In this document: in pieces, positions 1 to 10,470 of the stretch
Position numbering within the stretch: the first letter of the stretch is position 1
How the letters are laid out: each line of letters begins with the position of its first letter
NCBI GenBank assembly: GCA_000717735.1
Contig: JOBE01000006.1
Coordinates: 116,427 to 180,426, forward strand
Direction: 5' to 3'
Origin: Streptomyces griseoluteus
GTDB taxonomy: Bacteria > Actinomycetota > Actinomycetes > Streptomycetales > Streptomycetaceae
DNA length: 64,000 bases
Position numbers and translations under genes: made by a program
Notes under the pieces: model-generated
The model's database searches: none
What the model was told of the DNA's origin: nothing
The model's input: the letters and a program-made list of their open reading frames with translations, nothing else

Positions 1-602
1 CCGGCCTCGCCGCGCTCCTCGTCGCCGCCGTCCCCGTCTGGGTCGTCCTGCTCCGCGCCGCCTTCGGCGAGCGCCCCGGCCTCGGCGCCTTCGGCGGAGT
101 CCTGCTCGGCTTCGCGGGCCTCGGCGTCCTCACCGTCCCCGGCCTGAGCGGCGAGGTGAAGATCGGCGGCGTGCTGCTCGTGGTCGTCGCGGCCCTGCTG
201 TGGTCCGTCGGCACCGTCTCCTCTGCCCGGCTGCCCATGCCCGCGAACCCCTTCACCGCGAGCGTGTACGAGATGCTGGCCGGCGGCCTCGGCGCACTCC
301 TGCTCGGCCTCGCGCGCGGCGAACACCACGGCCTGGACCTGGGCGCCGTCTCCGGCCGCTCCTGGGGCGCCCTCGCGTACCTCATCGTCTTCGGCTCGAT
401 CGTCGCCTTCACCGCGTACGCCTGGCTCCTCCAGAGCGCCCCGATCTCGCTCGCCGCCACCTACGCCTACGTCAACCCGGTCGTCGCCGTCCTGCTCGGC
501 GCGCTCGTCCTGAACGAGGCCCTGACCTGGCCCATCCTCCTCGGCGGTGCGATCGTCGTCGGCGGCGTCTGGCTCATCGTGTCGACCGAACGGCGCGGTT
601 GA
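1..602 (+). CDS. EamA/DMT-family transporter, 5'-truncated by the window edge
   Basis: An open frame enters from base 3 and stops at 602, giving about 199 visible residues. They form a run of hydrophobic segments (such as LLVAAVPVWVVLLRA, GVLLGFAGLGVLTV and PILLGGAIVVGGVWLI) separated by short loops, as in the drug/metabolite transporter superfamily. The late segment with A-P-I-S-L-A and a conserved Y-A-Y-V-N-P stretch is typical of the second EamA repeat. Family members are inner-membrane exporters of metabolites or amino acids; the substrate cannot be read from sequence. The start codon and the first EamA repeat lie upstream of the window. An internal ATG at 156 is not a credible start because it falls inside the domain. 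Confidence 0.85.
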   Translation, partial: GLAALLVAAVPVWVVLLRAAFGERPGLGAFGGVLLGFAGLGVLTVPGLSGEVKIGGVLLVVVAALLWSVGTVSSARLPMPANPFTASVYEMLAGGLGALLLGLARGEHHGLDLGAVSGRSWGALAYLIVFGSIVAFTAYAWLLQSAPISLAATYAYVNPVVAVLLGALVLNEALTWPILLGGAIVVGGVWLIVSTERRG

Positions 603-739
603 CCACGCGTCCCCTGTCCGGGGCGGACAGAGCCGCGGCTCCACTACTCCATACCGGACAAGCCCGCGCCCGCCGTCCCGGCCCTAACGTGGCACCAGAG
701 CAATCGCTCGCTCCCCGAAACGGAAAGGGCCGGGACGCA

Positions 740-2185
740 ATGACGACCACCCACGCCTTCTGGCTCGCCGGCCGCGAGGCCACCGGCGACGCCTCCTTCG
801 ACGTCACGAACTCGTACGACGGACGTCTGGTCGGCAAGGTCAGCGTGCCCACCGAGGCCCAGGTCGAGGAGGCCGTCGCCGCCGCGCACGCCGTCGTCGA
901 CGAGTTCGCCGCGACCCCGGCGCACGTCCGCGCCGCCGCCCTCGACCACGTGTCGAAGCGGCTCGCCGAGCGCACCGAGGAGATCGCCCTCCTGATCTCC
1001 GCCGAGAACGGCAAGCCCATCAAGTGGGCCCGCGGTGAGGTCGGCCGTGCCGTCTCCGTCTTCCGTTTCGCCGCCGAGGAGGCCCGCCGCTGGAACGCCG
1101 GCGAGGCCCAGCGCCTGGACACCGAGGCCGGTGGCGCTGGCCGCCTCGCCCTCACCCGCCGCATCCCCAAGGGCGTCGTCCTCGGCATCGCGCCGTTCAA
1201 CTTCCCGCTGAACCTCAGCGCCCACAAGGTCGCCCCGGCCATCGCCGTCGGCGCCCCCATCATCCTCAAGCCGGCCCCGTCGACCCCGATCTCCTCCCTG
1301 GTCCTGGGCGAGATCCTGGCCGAGACCGACCTGCCGGCCGGTTCCTGGTCGATCCTGACCGTGCCGAACGACCGCATGCCCGCCCTCGTCAAGGACGAGC
1401 GCCTCCCGGTCATCTCCTTCACCGGCTCGGACAAGGTCGGCTACGCCATCCAGGAGTCGGTGCCGCACAAGCACTGCACCCTGGAGCTCGGCGGCAACGC
1501 CGCGGCCGTCGTCCTGCCCGACTGGTCCTCCGAGGCCGACCTGGACTGGGCCGCGACCCGTATCGCCACCTTCTCCAACTACCAGGGCGGCCAGTCCTGC
1601 ATCTCCGTGCAGCGCGTGATCGCCGACGCCTCGGTCTACGACCGCCTGGTGCCGAAGATCGTCGCCGCCGTGGAGGCGCAGGTCACCGGTGACCCGTCCG
1701 ACGCCGCCACCGACGTCGGCCCGCTGGTCGACGAGGCCGCCGCCAAGCGCGTCGAGTCCTGGGTGGACGAGGCCGTCGCGGCCGGCGCCAAGCTCCTCGC
1801 CGGCGGCAAGCGCGAGGGCGCGACCTACGCCCCGACCGTGCTCGCCGACCTCCCGGCGGACGTCACCCTGGCCCGCGCCGAGGTCTTCGGCCCGGTCCTG
1901 ACGCTCGCCAAGGTCGACGGCGAGGCCGAGGCGTTCGCCGCGGTCAACGACTCGGACTTCGGCCTCCAGGCCGGTGTCTTCACCCACGACCTGCAGACCG
2001 CGTTCCGCGCCCACCGCGCCCTCGAGGTCGGCGGCGTGATCGTCGGCGACGTCCCGTCCTACCGCGCCGACCAGATGCCGTACGGCGGTGCCAAGCGCTC
2101 CGGCGTCGGCCGCGAGGGCGTGAAGTTCGCGATGGACGACTACACCTACGAGCGCGTCCTCGTCCTGACGGGCCTCGCCCTGTAA
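740..2185 (+). CDS. NAD(P)-dependent aldehyde dehydrogenase family protein
   Basis: A 481-residue soluble oxidoreductase of the usual ALDH length. Visible landmarks are Asn154 in PFNFP, the cofactor-binding Lys177 in LKPAPSTP, the FTGS nucleotide-fold motif near 228, the general base Glu249 in LELGG, and the catalytic nucleophile Cys287 in GGQSC. These support oxidation of an aldehyde (or semialdehyde) to a carboxylate with NAD(P)+. The substrate is unknown. The ATG at 740 follows a GGAAAGGG purine stretch and starts at the normal ALDH N-terminus; the same frame is open further upstream but encodes Arg-rich sequence without family character. It is followed by a strong hairpin terminator, so it is probably monocistronic. 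Confidence 0.93.
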   Translation: MTTTHAFWLAGREATGDASFDVTNSYDGRLVGKVSVPTEAQVEEAVAAAHAVVDEFAATPAHVRAAALDHVSKRLAERTEEIALLISAENGKPIKWARGEVGRAVSVFRFAAEEARRWNAGEAQRLDTEAGGAGRLALTRRIPKGVVLGIAPFNFPLNLSAHKVAPAIAVGAPIILKPAPSTPISSLVLGEILAETDLPAGSWSILTVPNDRMPALVKDERLPVISFTGSDKVGYAIQESVPHKHCTLELGGNAAAVVLPDWSSEADLDWAATRIATFSNYQGGQSCISVQRVIADASVYDRLVPKIVAAVEAQVTGDPSDAATDVGPLVDEAAAKRVESWVDEAVAAGAKLLAGGKREGATYAPTVLADLPADVTLARAEVFGPVLTLAKVDGEAEAFAAVNDSDFGLQAGVFTHDLQTAFRAHRALEVGGVIVGDVPSYRADQMPYGGAKRSGVGREGVKFAMDDYTYERVLVLTGLAL

Positions 2186-2222
2186 CCCGTAGCCCCGCCG
2201 GGTACGGATTTACGAGACCAGG

Positions 2223-2255
2223 CGGCCTGAGCCCACTGTGCGGGGGCTCAGGCCG
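2223..2255 (+). terminator. Intrinsic terminator after the aldehyde dehydrogenase
   Basis: A 12-bp perfect inverted repeat (arms 2223–2234 and 2244–2255, 9-nt loop) is followed by a pyrimidine-rich tract (GTCTTCTCGTCTTT). It sits 38 bases after the aldehyde dehydrogenase stop codon and before the ribosome binding site of the acyl-CoA dehydrogenase gene. Confidence 0.8.
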
Positions 2256-2319
2256 TCTTCTCGTCTTTCCGGACAGCCGGAAATCGGGTACGACGGACAA
2301 AGACCCCCAGGAGGTGTCC

Positions 2320-4254
2320 ATGTCCGCGCCCACCCAGCGGCCCAAGGTCACCGCACACGAAGCCCGGCAGACCGCCGAGGCCGCACGTGAGCGGGACTGG
2401 CACAAGCCCAGCTTCGCCAAGGAGCTCTTCCTCGGCAGGTTCCGCCTGGACCTCGTCCATCCCCATCCGCTCCCCGCCGAGGAGGACGCCCGGCGCGGCG
2501 ATGCCTTCCTGGCGTCCCTGCGCACGTTCTGCGAGACCCGGATCGACGGCGCCCGCATCGAGCGCGAGGCCCGCATCCCCGACGAGACGATCACCGGCCT
2601 CAAGGAGCTCGGCGCGCTCGGCATGAAGATCGACCGGAAGTACGGCGGTCTCGGCCTCACCCAGCTGTACTACAACCGCGCCCTCGCCCTGGTCGGCTCC
2701 GCCAGCCCCGCCGTCGGCGCCCTGCTCTCCGCGCATCAGTCGATCGGCGTACCGCAGCCGCTGAAACTCTTCGGCACCCAGGAACAGAAGGACGCCTTCC
2801 TGCCGCGGCTCGCCAGGACCGACATCTCCGCCTTCCTCCTCACCGAGCCCGACGTCGGCTCCGACCCGGCGCGCCTCGCCACCACCGCCGTACCGGTCCG
2901 GGACGACGAGGGCGACGCGTACGTCCTCGACGGGGTCAAGCTCTGGACCACCAACGGCGTCGTCGCCGACCTGCTCGTCGTCATGGCCCGGGTGCCCGCC
3001 TCCGACGGCGGGCGCGGCGGCATCACCGCCTTCGTCGTCGAGGCCGACTCGCCCGGCATCACCGTCGAGCACCGCAACGCCTTCATGGGCCTCCGCGGAC
3101 TGGAGAACGGCCTCACCCGCTTCCACCGCGTGCGGGTGCCCGCGGAGAACCGCATCGGCCCCGAGGGCGCCGGCCTCAAGATCGCCCTCACCACCCTCAA
3201 CACCGGCCGCCTCTCGCTCCCCGCCGCCTGCGCGGGCGCCGGGAAGTGGTGTCTGAAGATCGCCCGCGAGTGGGCCGGCGTCCGCGAGCAGTGGGGCGGT
3301 CCCGTCGCCCGGCACGAGGCCGTCGGCACCAAGATCTCCTTCATCGCGGCCACCACCTTCGCCCTGGAGGCGGTCGTCGACCTCGCCTCCCAGATGGCGG
3401 ACGAGGACCGCAACGACATCCGCATCGAGGCCGCCCTCGCCAAGCTGTACGGCTCCGAGATGGCCTGGCTCATCGCCGACGAGCTCGTCCAGATCCGGGG
3501 CGGCCGGGGCTACGAGACCGCCGACTCGCTCGCCGCCCGCGGCGAACGCGCGGTCCCCGCCGAGCAGCTCCTGCGCGACCTGCGGATCAACCGGATCTTC
3601 GAGGGCTCGACCGAGATCATGCACCTGCTGATCGCCCGCGAGGCCGTCGACGCCCACCTCTCCGTCGCCGGGGACCTCATCGACCCCGGGAAGTCGTTCG
3701 CCGACAAGGCGAAGGCCGGCGCGCGGGCCGGTGGCTTCTACGCCCGCTGGCTGCCGGGGCTCGTCACCGGATCGGGACAACTGCCCCACTCCTACGGGGA
3801 GTTCGGTGTCCTCGCGGGGCACCTCAGGTACGTCGAGCGGACCTCCCGCAAGCTGGCCCGCTCCACCTTCTACGCGATGTCCCGCTGGCAGGGCCGCATG
3901 GAGCTCAAGCAGGCCTTCCTCGGCCGGATCGTCGACATCGGCGCCGAGCTCTTCGCGATGAGCGCCGCGTGCGTACGGGCCGAACTCCTCCGCACCACCG
4001 GCGACCACGGCCCGGAGGCCCACCAGCTCGCGGACGCGTTCTGCCATCAGGCCAGGCTGCGGATCGAGGAGCTGTTCGGCCGCCTCTGGTCGAACACGGA
4101 CGACCTCGACCGGCGGGTCGTCGACGGCGTCCTCGCCGGCCGCTACGCGTGGCTGGAGGCCGGAATCGTCGACCCGAGCGGCGAGGGCCCGTGGATCGCG
4201 GACGCGACTCCGGGCCCGTCGACGGAACAGGACGTCCACCGCCGCATCCCGTGA
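2320..4254 (+). CDS. Acyl-CoA dehydrogenase, long (VLCAD-like) form
   Basis: A 644-residue flavoprotein, longer than the roughly 380-residue short/medium-chain enzymes and in the range of very-long-chain-type dehydrogenases with an extra C-terminal helical domain. The flavin/substrate signature FLLTEPDVGSDPA lies near residue 175, LWTTNG follows, and the C-terminal catalytic-domain signature (RGGRGYETADS, then NRIFEGSTEIMHLLIAR) lies near 390–450. It is expected to oxidise an acyl-CoA to the trans-2-enoyl-CoA using FAD in beta-oxidation. The ATG at 2320 is preceded by a perfect AGGAGG at 2309–2314 with a 5-nt spacer; a GTG at 2314 overlaps that site and is rejected. Chain-length preference is not readable. 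Confidence 0.92.
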   Translation: MSAPTQRPKVTAHEARQTAEAARERDWHKPSFAKELFLGRFRLDLVHPHPLPAEEDARRGDAFLASLRTFCETRIDGARIEREARIPDETITGLKELGALGMKIDRKYGGLGLTQLYYNRALALVGSASPAVGALLSAHQSIGVPQPLKLFGTQEQKDAFLPRLARTDISAFLLTEPDVGSDPARLATTAVPVRDDEGDAYVLDGVKLWTTNGVVADLLVVMARVPASDGGRGGITAFVVEADSPGITVEHRNAFMGLRGLENGLTRFHRVRVPAENRIGPEGAGLKIALTTLNTGRLSLPAACAGAGKWCLKIAREWAGVREQWGGPVARHEAVGTKISFIAATTFALEAVVDLASQMADEDRNDIRIEAALAKLYGSEMAWLIADELVQIRGGRGYETADSLAARGERAVPAEQLLRDLRINRIFEGSTEIMHLLIAREAVDAHLSVAGDLIDPGKSFADKAKAGARAGGFYARWLPGLVTGSGQLPHSYGEFGVLAGHLRYVERTSRKLARSTFYAMSRWQGRMELKQAFLGRIVDIGAELFAMSAACVRAELLRTTGDHGPEAHQLADAFCHQARLRIEELFGRLWSNTDDLDRRVVDGVLAGRYAWLEAGIVDPSGEGPWIADATPGPSTEQDVHRRIP

Positions 4255-4314
4255 GCGACCCACCCGCGCTCCGTGAGCGACCCGCTCGCGTCCCGTGAGC
4301 CGCCCGCCCGCGTT
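4249..4314 (+). repeat. Three 22-bp tandem repeats at the acyl-CoA dehydrogenase stop
   Basis: Three consecutive 22-bp units (4249–4270, 4271–4292, 4293–4314) each begin CCGTGAGC and are otherwise imperfect. The first unit contains the TGA stop of the acyl-CoA dehydrogenase, and the last runs into the terminator hairpin. Each unit repeats the codon context around the stop, as if the end of the gene had been duplicated. Confidence 0.75.
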
Positions 4315-4333
4315 CCGCCATGCGGAACGCGGG
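4307..4333 (+). terminator. Hairpin terminator between acyl-CoA dehydrogenase and the EPSPS-like gene
   Basis: Perfect 12-bp arms CCCGCGTTCCGC (4307–4318) and GCGGAACGCGGG (4322–4333) enclose a 3-nt CAT loop. The structure contains an ATG at 4320 that is in frame with the downstream gene, which argues against that ATG being the true start. There is no clear U tract, which is common for Streptomyces terminators. Confidence 0.7.
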
Positions 4334-4367
4334 TCCCTCCGGCGGCACGAGACGGCACCATGACCCC

Positions 4368-5603
4368 GTGACCGTCATCGACATCCCCGGCTCCAAGTCC
4401 GTCACCGCCCGCGCGCTCTTCCTCGCCGCCGCCGCGGAGGGCACCACCACCCTCCTCGGGCCGCTCGTCTCCGACGACACCGAGGGCTTCGCCGAGGGCC
4501 TCACCGCCCTCGGCTACGCCGTCCGCCGCGAGCCCGGCGCCTGGCACATCGAGGGCCGCCCGGCGGGCCCCGGCGCGGACACCGCCGACGTGTACTGCCG
4601 CGACGGCGCCACCACCGCCCGCTTCCTGCCGACGCTGGCCGCCGCCGGCCACGGCACGTACCGCTTCGACGCCTCCGCGCAGATGCGAGTGCGACCCCTT
4701 GCCCCCCTGACGAATGCTTTGCGCACCCTCGGCGTCGATCTGCGACACGGCGAGAAGGAGGGGCATCACCCGCTGGACGTCCACGCCCGCGGCGTCAAGG
4801 GCGGCGCGCTCACCCTGGACGCCGGGCAGTCCTCCCAGTACCTCACGGCCCTGCTCATGCTCGGCCCGCTGACCGCCGAGGGCCTCGACATCACCGTCAC
4901 GGACCTGGTCTCGGAGCCGTACGTCGAGATCACCCTCGCGATGATGCGGGCCTTCGGCGCCGACGTGTGCCAGGAGGGCCGTACGTACCGGGTCGCCCCC
5001 ACCGGCTACCGGGCGCGTACCTACGGCATCGAGCCCGACGCCTCCACCGCCAGCTACTTCTTCGCCGCCGCCGCCCTCGAACCGGGCCGCTCCGTCACCG
5101 TCCCCGGCCTCGGCACCGGCGCCCTCCAGGGTGACCTGGCCTTCGTCGACGTGCTGCGCCGCATGGGCGCCGCCGTCGAGATCACCGACGCCGGGACGAC
5201 CGTCCGCTCCACCGGCACGCTGCGCGGCCTGACCGTGAACATGCGGGACATCTCCGACACCATGCCGACCCTCGCCGCCCTCGCCCCCTTCGCCGAAGGA
5301 CCGGTCCGCATCGAGGACGTCGCCAACACCCGGGTCAAGGAGTGCGACCGCCTCGACGCCTGCGCCGAGAACCTGCGCCGCCTCGGGATCACCGTCCACA
5401 CAGGGCCCGACTGGATCGAGATCCACCCCGGCACGCCCACCGGACCGGCCGAGATCGCCACCCACGGGGACCACCGCATCGTCATGTCCTTCGCGGTCAC
5501 CGCCCTGCGCACGCCGGGCATCACCTTCGACGACCCGGGCTGTGTGAAGAAGACCTTCCCGGACTTCCACCGGGTCTTCGACACCTTCGTCCACACGCCG
5601 TGA
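4368..5603 (+). CDS. aroA: EPSP synthase-like enolpyruvyl transferase with altered active-site motifs
   Basis: About 411 residues with the two-domain EPSP synthase fold. The N-terminal PGSKS is present, and the C-terminal half has RVKECDRL, HGDHRIVMS and the CVKKTFPDF ending. The family transfers enolpyruvate from phosphoenolpyruvate to shikimate-3-phosphate. Several positions differ from canonical AroA: the glycine-rich GNAGT motif reads DGATTARF, the S-x-x-N-R motif reads SVTARAL, and the usual DxRMRERP region reads SAQMRVRP. It may be a divergent actinobacterial EPSPS class or a paralogue with another substrate. The GTG at 4368 is chosen because it begins at the family N-terminus (VTVIDIPGSKS); the ATG at 4320 lies in a terminator hairpin. 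The ribosome binding site is weak, so the start is uncertain. Confidence 0.78.
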   Translation: MTVIDIPGSKSVTARALFLAAAAEGTTTLLGPLVSDDTEGFAEGLTALGYAVRREPGAWHIEGRPAGPGADTADVYCRDGATTARFLPTLAAAGHGTYRFDASAQMRVRPLAPLTNALRTLGVDLRHGEKEGHHPLDVHARGVKGGALTLDAGQSSQYLTALLMLGPLTAEGLDITVTDLVSEPYVEITLAMMRAFGADVCQEGRTYRVAPTGYRARTYGIEPDASTASYFFAAAALEPGRSVTVPGLGTGALQGDLAFVDVLRRMGAAVEITDAGTTVRSTGTLRGLTVNMRDISDTMPTLAALAPFAEGPVRIEDVANTRVKECDRLDACAENLRRLGITVHTGPDWIEIHPGTPTGPAEIATHGDHRIVMSFAVTALRTPGITFDDPGCVKKTFPDFHRVFDTFVHTP

Positions 5604-5651
5604 GCCCGCCCCCGTGAAGAGCGCACGGCGTTTGCCGCAAGAATGGGGGGC

Positions 5652-6902
5652 ATGAGCGACCGCCCCTCTCCTCTCGCCGATCCGCATATCGCCTTCGACG
5701 TGTCCGAAGGACGCCGGGACATCGTCGTCCTCGGCTCGACCGGGTCCATCGGCACCCAGGCCATCGACCTGGTGCTGCGCAACCCCGACCGCTTCCGGGT
5801 CACCGCCCTGGCCGCCTCGGGCGGCCGGGTCGCGCTGCTCGCCGAGCAGGCGCACCGGCTGAAGGTCGCCGCGGTCGCCGTGGCCCGCGAGGAGGTGCTG
5901 CCGGAGCTGCGCGACGCGCTGAAGGCGCTGTACGGATCCGAGCCGCTGCCCGAGCTCCTGGCGGGCCCCGACGCCGCCACGCAGCTCGCCGCCTCGCCGT
6001 GCCACACCGTCCTCAACGGCATCACCGGCTCCATCGGCCTCGCGCCGACGCTCGCGGCGCTCGAAGCCGGCCGCACCCTGGCGCTCGCCAACAAGGAGTC
6101 GCTGATCGTCGGCGGCCCGCTGGTGAAGGCGCTCGCCAAGCCGGGTCAGATCATCCCGGTCGACTCCGAGCACGCGGCCCTCTTCCAGGCGCTCGCCGCA
6201 GGCACCCGCGCCGACGTCCGCAAGCTGGTCGTCACCGCATCCGGCGGCCCCTTCCGCGGCCGTACGCGCGAGCAGCTGGCCGGTGTCACCCGCGAGGACG
6301 CGCTCGCCCACCCGACCTGGGCCATGGGCCCGGTGATCACGGTGAACAGCGCGACCCTGGTGAACAAGGGCCTGGAGGTCATCGAGGCCCACCTGCTCTA
6401 CGACATCCCCTTCGACCGCATCGAGGTCGTCGTCCACCCCCAGTCGTACGTCCACTCGATGGTCGAGTTCACGGACGGCTCCACGCTCGCCCAGGCCACC
6501 CCGCCCGACATGGGCGGCCCCATCGCGATCGGCATCGGCTGGCCCGAGCGGGTCCCGGACGCGGCCCCCTCCTTCGACTGGACCAAGGCCTCCACCTGGG
6601 AGTTCTTCCCGCTCGACACCGAGGCGTTCCCGTCCGTCGGTCTCGCCCGGCACGTCGGCGAGCTGGGCGGCACCGCCCCCGCCGTCTTCAACGCGGCGAA
6701 CGAGGAGTGCGTGGAGGCGTTCCTCGCCGGAAGGCTGCCGTTCAACGGAATCATGGATACGGTCACAGCGGTCGTCGCGGAGCACGGCGTTCCCGGTACG
6801 GGAACCTCCCTCACCGTGCCGGACGTCCTCGAAGCGGAGACCTGGGCGCGCGCCCGGGCCCGAGAGCTCGCAGCGAAGGCAACAGCGGAGGCCCGCGCAT
6901 GA
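5652..6902 (+). CDS. dxr: 1-deoxy-D-xylulose-5-phosphate reductoisomerase
   Basis: A 416-residue enzyme that converts DXP to MEP with NADPH and a divalent metal, the first committed step of the MEP isoprenoid pathway. Visible motifs, in order: the NADPH fold GSTGSIGTQ, the NKESLIVGG segment, metal/substrate residues in [25 protein letters not shown], the [11 protein letters not shown] flexible-loop region, and the C-terminal [11 protein letters not shown]. Length and order are normal. An in-frame ATG at 5643 exists, but the ATG at 5652 directly follows a G-rich ribosome binding site and is preferred. The stop overlaps the start of the next gene by ATGA, indicating translational coupling with the M50 protease. 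Confidence 0.97.
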   Translation: MSDRPSPLADPHIAFDVSEGRRDIVVLGSTGSIGTQAIDLVLRNPDRFRVTALAASGGRVALLAEQAHRLKVAAVAVAREEVLPELRDALKALYGSEPLPELLAGPDAATQLAASPCHTVLNGITGSIGLAPTLAALEAGRTLALANKESLIVGGPLVKALAKPGQIIPVDSEHAALFQALAAGTRADVRKLVVTASGGPFRGRTREQLAGVTREDALAHPTWAMGPVITVNSATLVNKGLEVIEAHLLYDIPFDRIEVVVHPQSYVHSMVEFTDGSTLAQATPPDMGGPIAIGIGWPERVPDAAPSFDWTKASTWEFFPLDTEAFPSVGLARHVGELGGTAPAVFNAANEECVEAFLAGRLPFNGIMDTVTAVVAEHGVPGTGTSLTVPDVLEAETWARARARELAAKATAEARA

Positions 6903-8206
6903 CCGAAATGATCCTGTACGCCCTGGGTATCGTGCTGTTCGCGCTCGGCCTGCTCGTCTCCATCGCCTGGCACGAGCTCGGCCACCTCTCCACGGCCAAG
7001 CTCTTCGGCATCCGCGTGCCGCAGTACATGGTCGGCTTCGGCCCCACCATCTGGTCGAAGAAGCGCGGCGAGACCGAGTACGGCATCAAGGCCATCCCGG
7101 CCGGCGGCTACATCCGCATGATCGGCATGTTCCCGCCGGGCGACGACGGCCGCATCGAGGCCCGCTCCACCTCGCCCTGGCGCTCCATGATCGAGGACGC
7201 CAGGGAGGCCTCGTACGAGGAGCTCAAGCCCGGCGACGAGACCCGCCTCTTCTACACGCGCAAGCCGTGGAAGCGCGTGATCGTGATGTTCGCGGGGCCG
7301 TTCATGAACCTGGTCCTGGCCCTCGCGCTGTTCTTCGGCTCGATGATGACGCTGGGCATCGCGGGCCAGACGACCGAGGTCGCCGGAGTCCAGAAGTGCG
7401 TCATCAAGCAGAGCGAGAAGCGCGAGAAGTGCGCGACGGGCGACCCCGTCTCCCCGGCGTTCAAGGCCGGCCTGAAGGACGGCGACAAGATCGTCGCCTT
7501 CAACGGCACGCCGGTGAACGACTGGGACGCCCTCTCCGACCGCATCCGGGAGACCATCGGCCCCGCGACGATCACCGTCGAGCGGGCCGGACAGCGCGTC
7601 GAACTGCACCCCACGCTCGTCTCCAACAAGGTCCCGAAGAAGGACGAGGACGGCAAGGTCGTCCAGCCCCTGACCTACATCGACGCCGGCTACCTCGGCT
7701 TCGCCTCCAAGTCCGAGGTCGCGCCGCTCACCTTCGGCGAGACCACCGAACGGATGACCGATCGCCTGGAGAGCAGCGTCCACTCGGTCATCGCCCTCCC
7801 GGGCAAGATCCCCGATCTCTGGGACGCCACCTTCGGTGACGGCGAGCGCGCCGACGACTCGCCGGTGGGCGTGGTCGGCGCCGCCCGGATCACCGGCGAA
7901 CTCATGAACATCGAGGCGCCGCCGACGACGATCCTCGTGATGTTCATGGACCTCCTGGTCATGTTCAACGTGTCGTTGTTCCTGTTCAACATGCTTCCGC
8001 TGCTGCCGCTCGACGGCGGCCACATCGCGGGCGCCCTGTGGGAGTCCGTACGCCGCCACACGGCCCGGATCTTCAAGCGCCCCGACCCGGGCCCGTTCGA
8101 CGTGGCCAGGCTGATGCCCGCCGCCTACGTGGTGGCCGGCGTCTTCGTCTGCTTCACCCTGCTCGTCCTCGCCGCTGACATCGTCAACCCGGTGAGGATC
8201 TCGTAG
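6899..8206 (+). CDS. Site-2 (M50) intramembrane zinc metalloprotease with PDZ domain
   Basis: A 435-residue RseP/SpoIVFB-type integral membrane protease. The first transmembrane helix carries the zinc-binding HELGH at residues 25–29. A hydrophobic segment around [18 protein letters not shown] follows, then one PDZ domain ([22 protein letters not shown]), and the third metal-ligand motif [15 protein letters not shown] in a C-terminal helix. Such proteases cut membrane-bound anti-sigma factors or leftover signal peptides. It overlaps dxr by four bases and is followed by a strong hairpin before ispG, an arrangement known from other actinobacteria. The in vivo substrate cannot be inferred. Confidence 0.95.
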   Translation: MTEMILYALGIVLFALGLLVSIAWHELGHLSTAKLFGIRVPQYMVGFGPTIWSKKRGETEYGIKAIPAGGYIRMIGMFPPGDDGRIEARSTSPWRSMIEDAREASYEELKPGDETRLFYTRKPWKRVIVMFAGPFMNLVLALALFFGSMMTLGIAGQTTEVAGVQKCVIKQSEKREKCATGDPVSPAFKAGLKDGDKIVAFNGTPVNDWDALSDRIRETIGPATITVERAGQRVELHPTLVSNKVPKKDEDGKVVQPLTYIDAGYLGFASKSEVAPLTFGETTERMTDRLESSVHSVIALPGKIPDLWDATFGDGERADDSPVGVVGAARITGELMNIEAPPTTILVMFMDLLVMFNVSLFLFNMLPLLPLDGGHIAGALWESVRRHTARIFKRPDPGPFDVARLMPAAYVVAGVFVCFTLLVLAADIVNPVRIS

Positions 8207-8212
8207 CTCCCA

Positions 8213-8244
8213 GGGGGGCCGGACACCACGGTGTCCGGCCCCCC
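8213..8244 (+). terminator. Strong hairpin between the M50 protease and ispG
   Basis: A 14-bp perfect stem (arms 8213–8226 and 8231–8244, GC-rich, loop CACG) lies six bases after the protease stop codon. It is expected to terminate or attenuate transcription before ispG, which begins 66 bases later. Confidence 0.8.
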
Positions 8245-8309
8245 GCGCCCGGGGCGGTAACCTCGGAGACCTGAGCCCGCCGACGCACAACCTTGAGGTT
8301 GCACAGAAG

Positions 8310-9467
<1,158 letters not shown>

Positions 9468-9485
9468 CGGGTACGACCCTCCCGC

Positions 9486-9520
9486 GAAGCCCCGCCGCCC
9501 GCCCCGGGCAGCGGGGCTTC
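9486..9520 (+). terminator. Terminator after ispG
   Basis: Perfect 10-bp arms GAAGCCCCGC (9486–9495) and GCGGGGCTTC (9511–9520) with a 15-nt C-rich loop, 19 bases after the ispG stop, followed by a TCTCGCT tract. Confidence 0.75.
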
Positions 9521-9596
9521 TCGCTGCCGCAGGCGTGGTACGGGAGCCTCCGGGTACAGTGCGGGAATCAGCAGAACGTACCGTGAGGCCCCCCTC

Positions 9597-10442
9597 GTGT
9601 TGACACAACCCACCACCCGGGTCCTCGAACCCGCCGACCTCGGCGCCGCCCTCGCCGTCCTGGAGAGCGCCCCCGTCGAGAACGCCTTCGTGACCGCCCG
9701 CGTCCAGGTCGCCGGGCTCGACCCGTGGCGCCTCGGCGGCGAGATGTGGGGCTGGTACAGCGAGGGCCGGCTGCGTTCCCTCTGCTACTCCGGCGCCAAC
9801 CTGGTGCCCCTCTGCGCCACCCCCGAGGCCGTCCGCGCCTTCGCCGACCGGGCCCGCAGGGTCGGCCGCCGCTGCTCCTCGATCGTCGGCCCCGCCGAGC
9901 CCACCGGCGAACTGTGGCGGCTCCTCGAACCCAGCTGGGGCCCCGCGCGGGACATCCGCGCCCGCCAGCCGCTGATGGTCGCCGAGGGACCCTCCACCAC
10001 GGTCCCCGCCGACCCGCTGGTGCGCCGCGTCCGCAAGGACGAGATGGACGTGATCATGCCCGCCTGCGTGGCCATGTTCACCGAGGAGGTCGGCGTCTCC
10101 CCGCTCGCCAACGACGGCGGCCTGCTCTACCAGGCCCGGGTCGCCGAACTCGTCGGCTCGGGCCGCTCCTTCGCCCGCATCGAGAACGGCAAGGTCGTCT
10201 TCAAGGCGGAGATCGGCGCCGCCACCCGCCAGGCCTGCCAGATCCAGGGCGTCTGGGTCGCCCCCGAACACCGCGGCAAGGGCCTCTCGGAGACCGGCAT
10301 GGCCGCCGTGCTCCAGTACGCGCTCGCCGACGTCGCACCCCTCGTCAGCCTGTACGTGAACGACTACAACACCCCGGCGAGGGCCGCGTACCGCCGTGTC
10401 GGCTTCCAGGAGACCGGCGCCTTCATGAGCGTGCTGTTCTGA
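9597..10442 (+). CDS. GNAT-family acetyltransferase with N-terminal DUF4081-like domain
   Basis: A 281-residue two-part protein. The N-terminal half (about 1–135) contains the WGWYSEGRLRSLCYSGANLVP region typical of the DUF4081 domain found in front of actinobacterial GNAT proteins. The C-terminal half is a GNAT fold with the acetyl-CoA loop QGVWVAPEHRGKGLSETGMA near residues 216–235 and a terminal NDYNTPARAAYRRVGFQETG. It probably acetylates a small molecule or a protein amine; the acceptor is unknown. The GTG at 9597 has GAGG eight bases upstream; a TTG at 9600 is an alternative. A short gap separates it from a second acetyltransferase. Confidence 0.88.
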   Translation: MLTQPTTRVLEPADLGAALAVLESAPVENAFVTARVQVAGLDPWRLGGEMWGWYSEGRLRSLCYSGANLVPLCATPEAVRAFADRARRVGRRCSSIVGPAEPTGELWRLLEPSWGPARDIRARQPLMVAEGPSTTVPADPLVRRVRKDEMDVIMPACVAMFTEEVGVSPLANDGGLLYQARVAELVGSGRSFARIENGKVVFKAEIGAATRQACQIQGVWVAPEHRGKGLSETGMAAVLQYALADVAPLVSLYVNDYNTPARAAYRRVGFQETGAFMSVLF

Positions 10443-10470
10443 GGCCCCGGCCGCTTGTAGGGTGCGCCGC

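Noticed and set aside
200..739. Upstream extension of the aldehyde dehydrogenase frame
   Set aside because: It encodes Arg/Pro-rich sequence overlapping the transporter gene; the family N-terminus begins at 740.
4320..4367. ATG at 4320 as start of the EPSPS-like gene
   Set aside because: It lies in the loop region of a 12-bp terminator hairpin, and the added residues do not fit the family.
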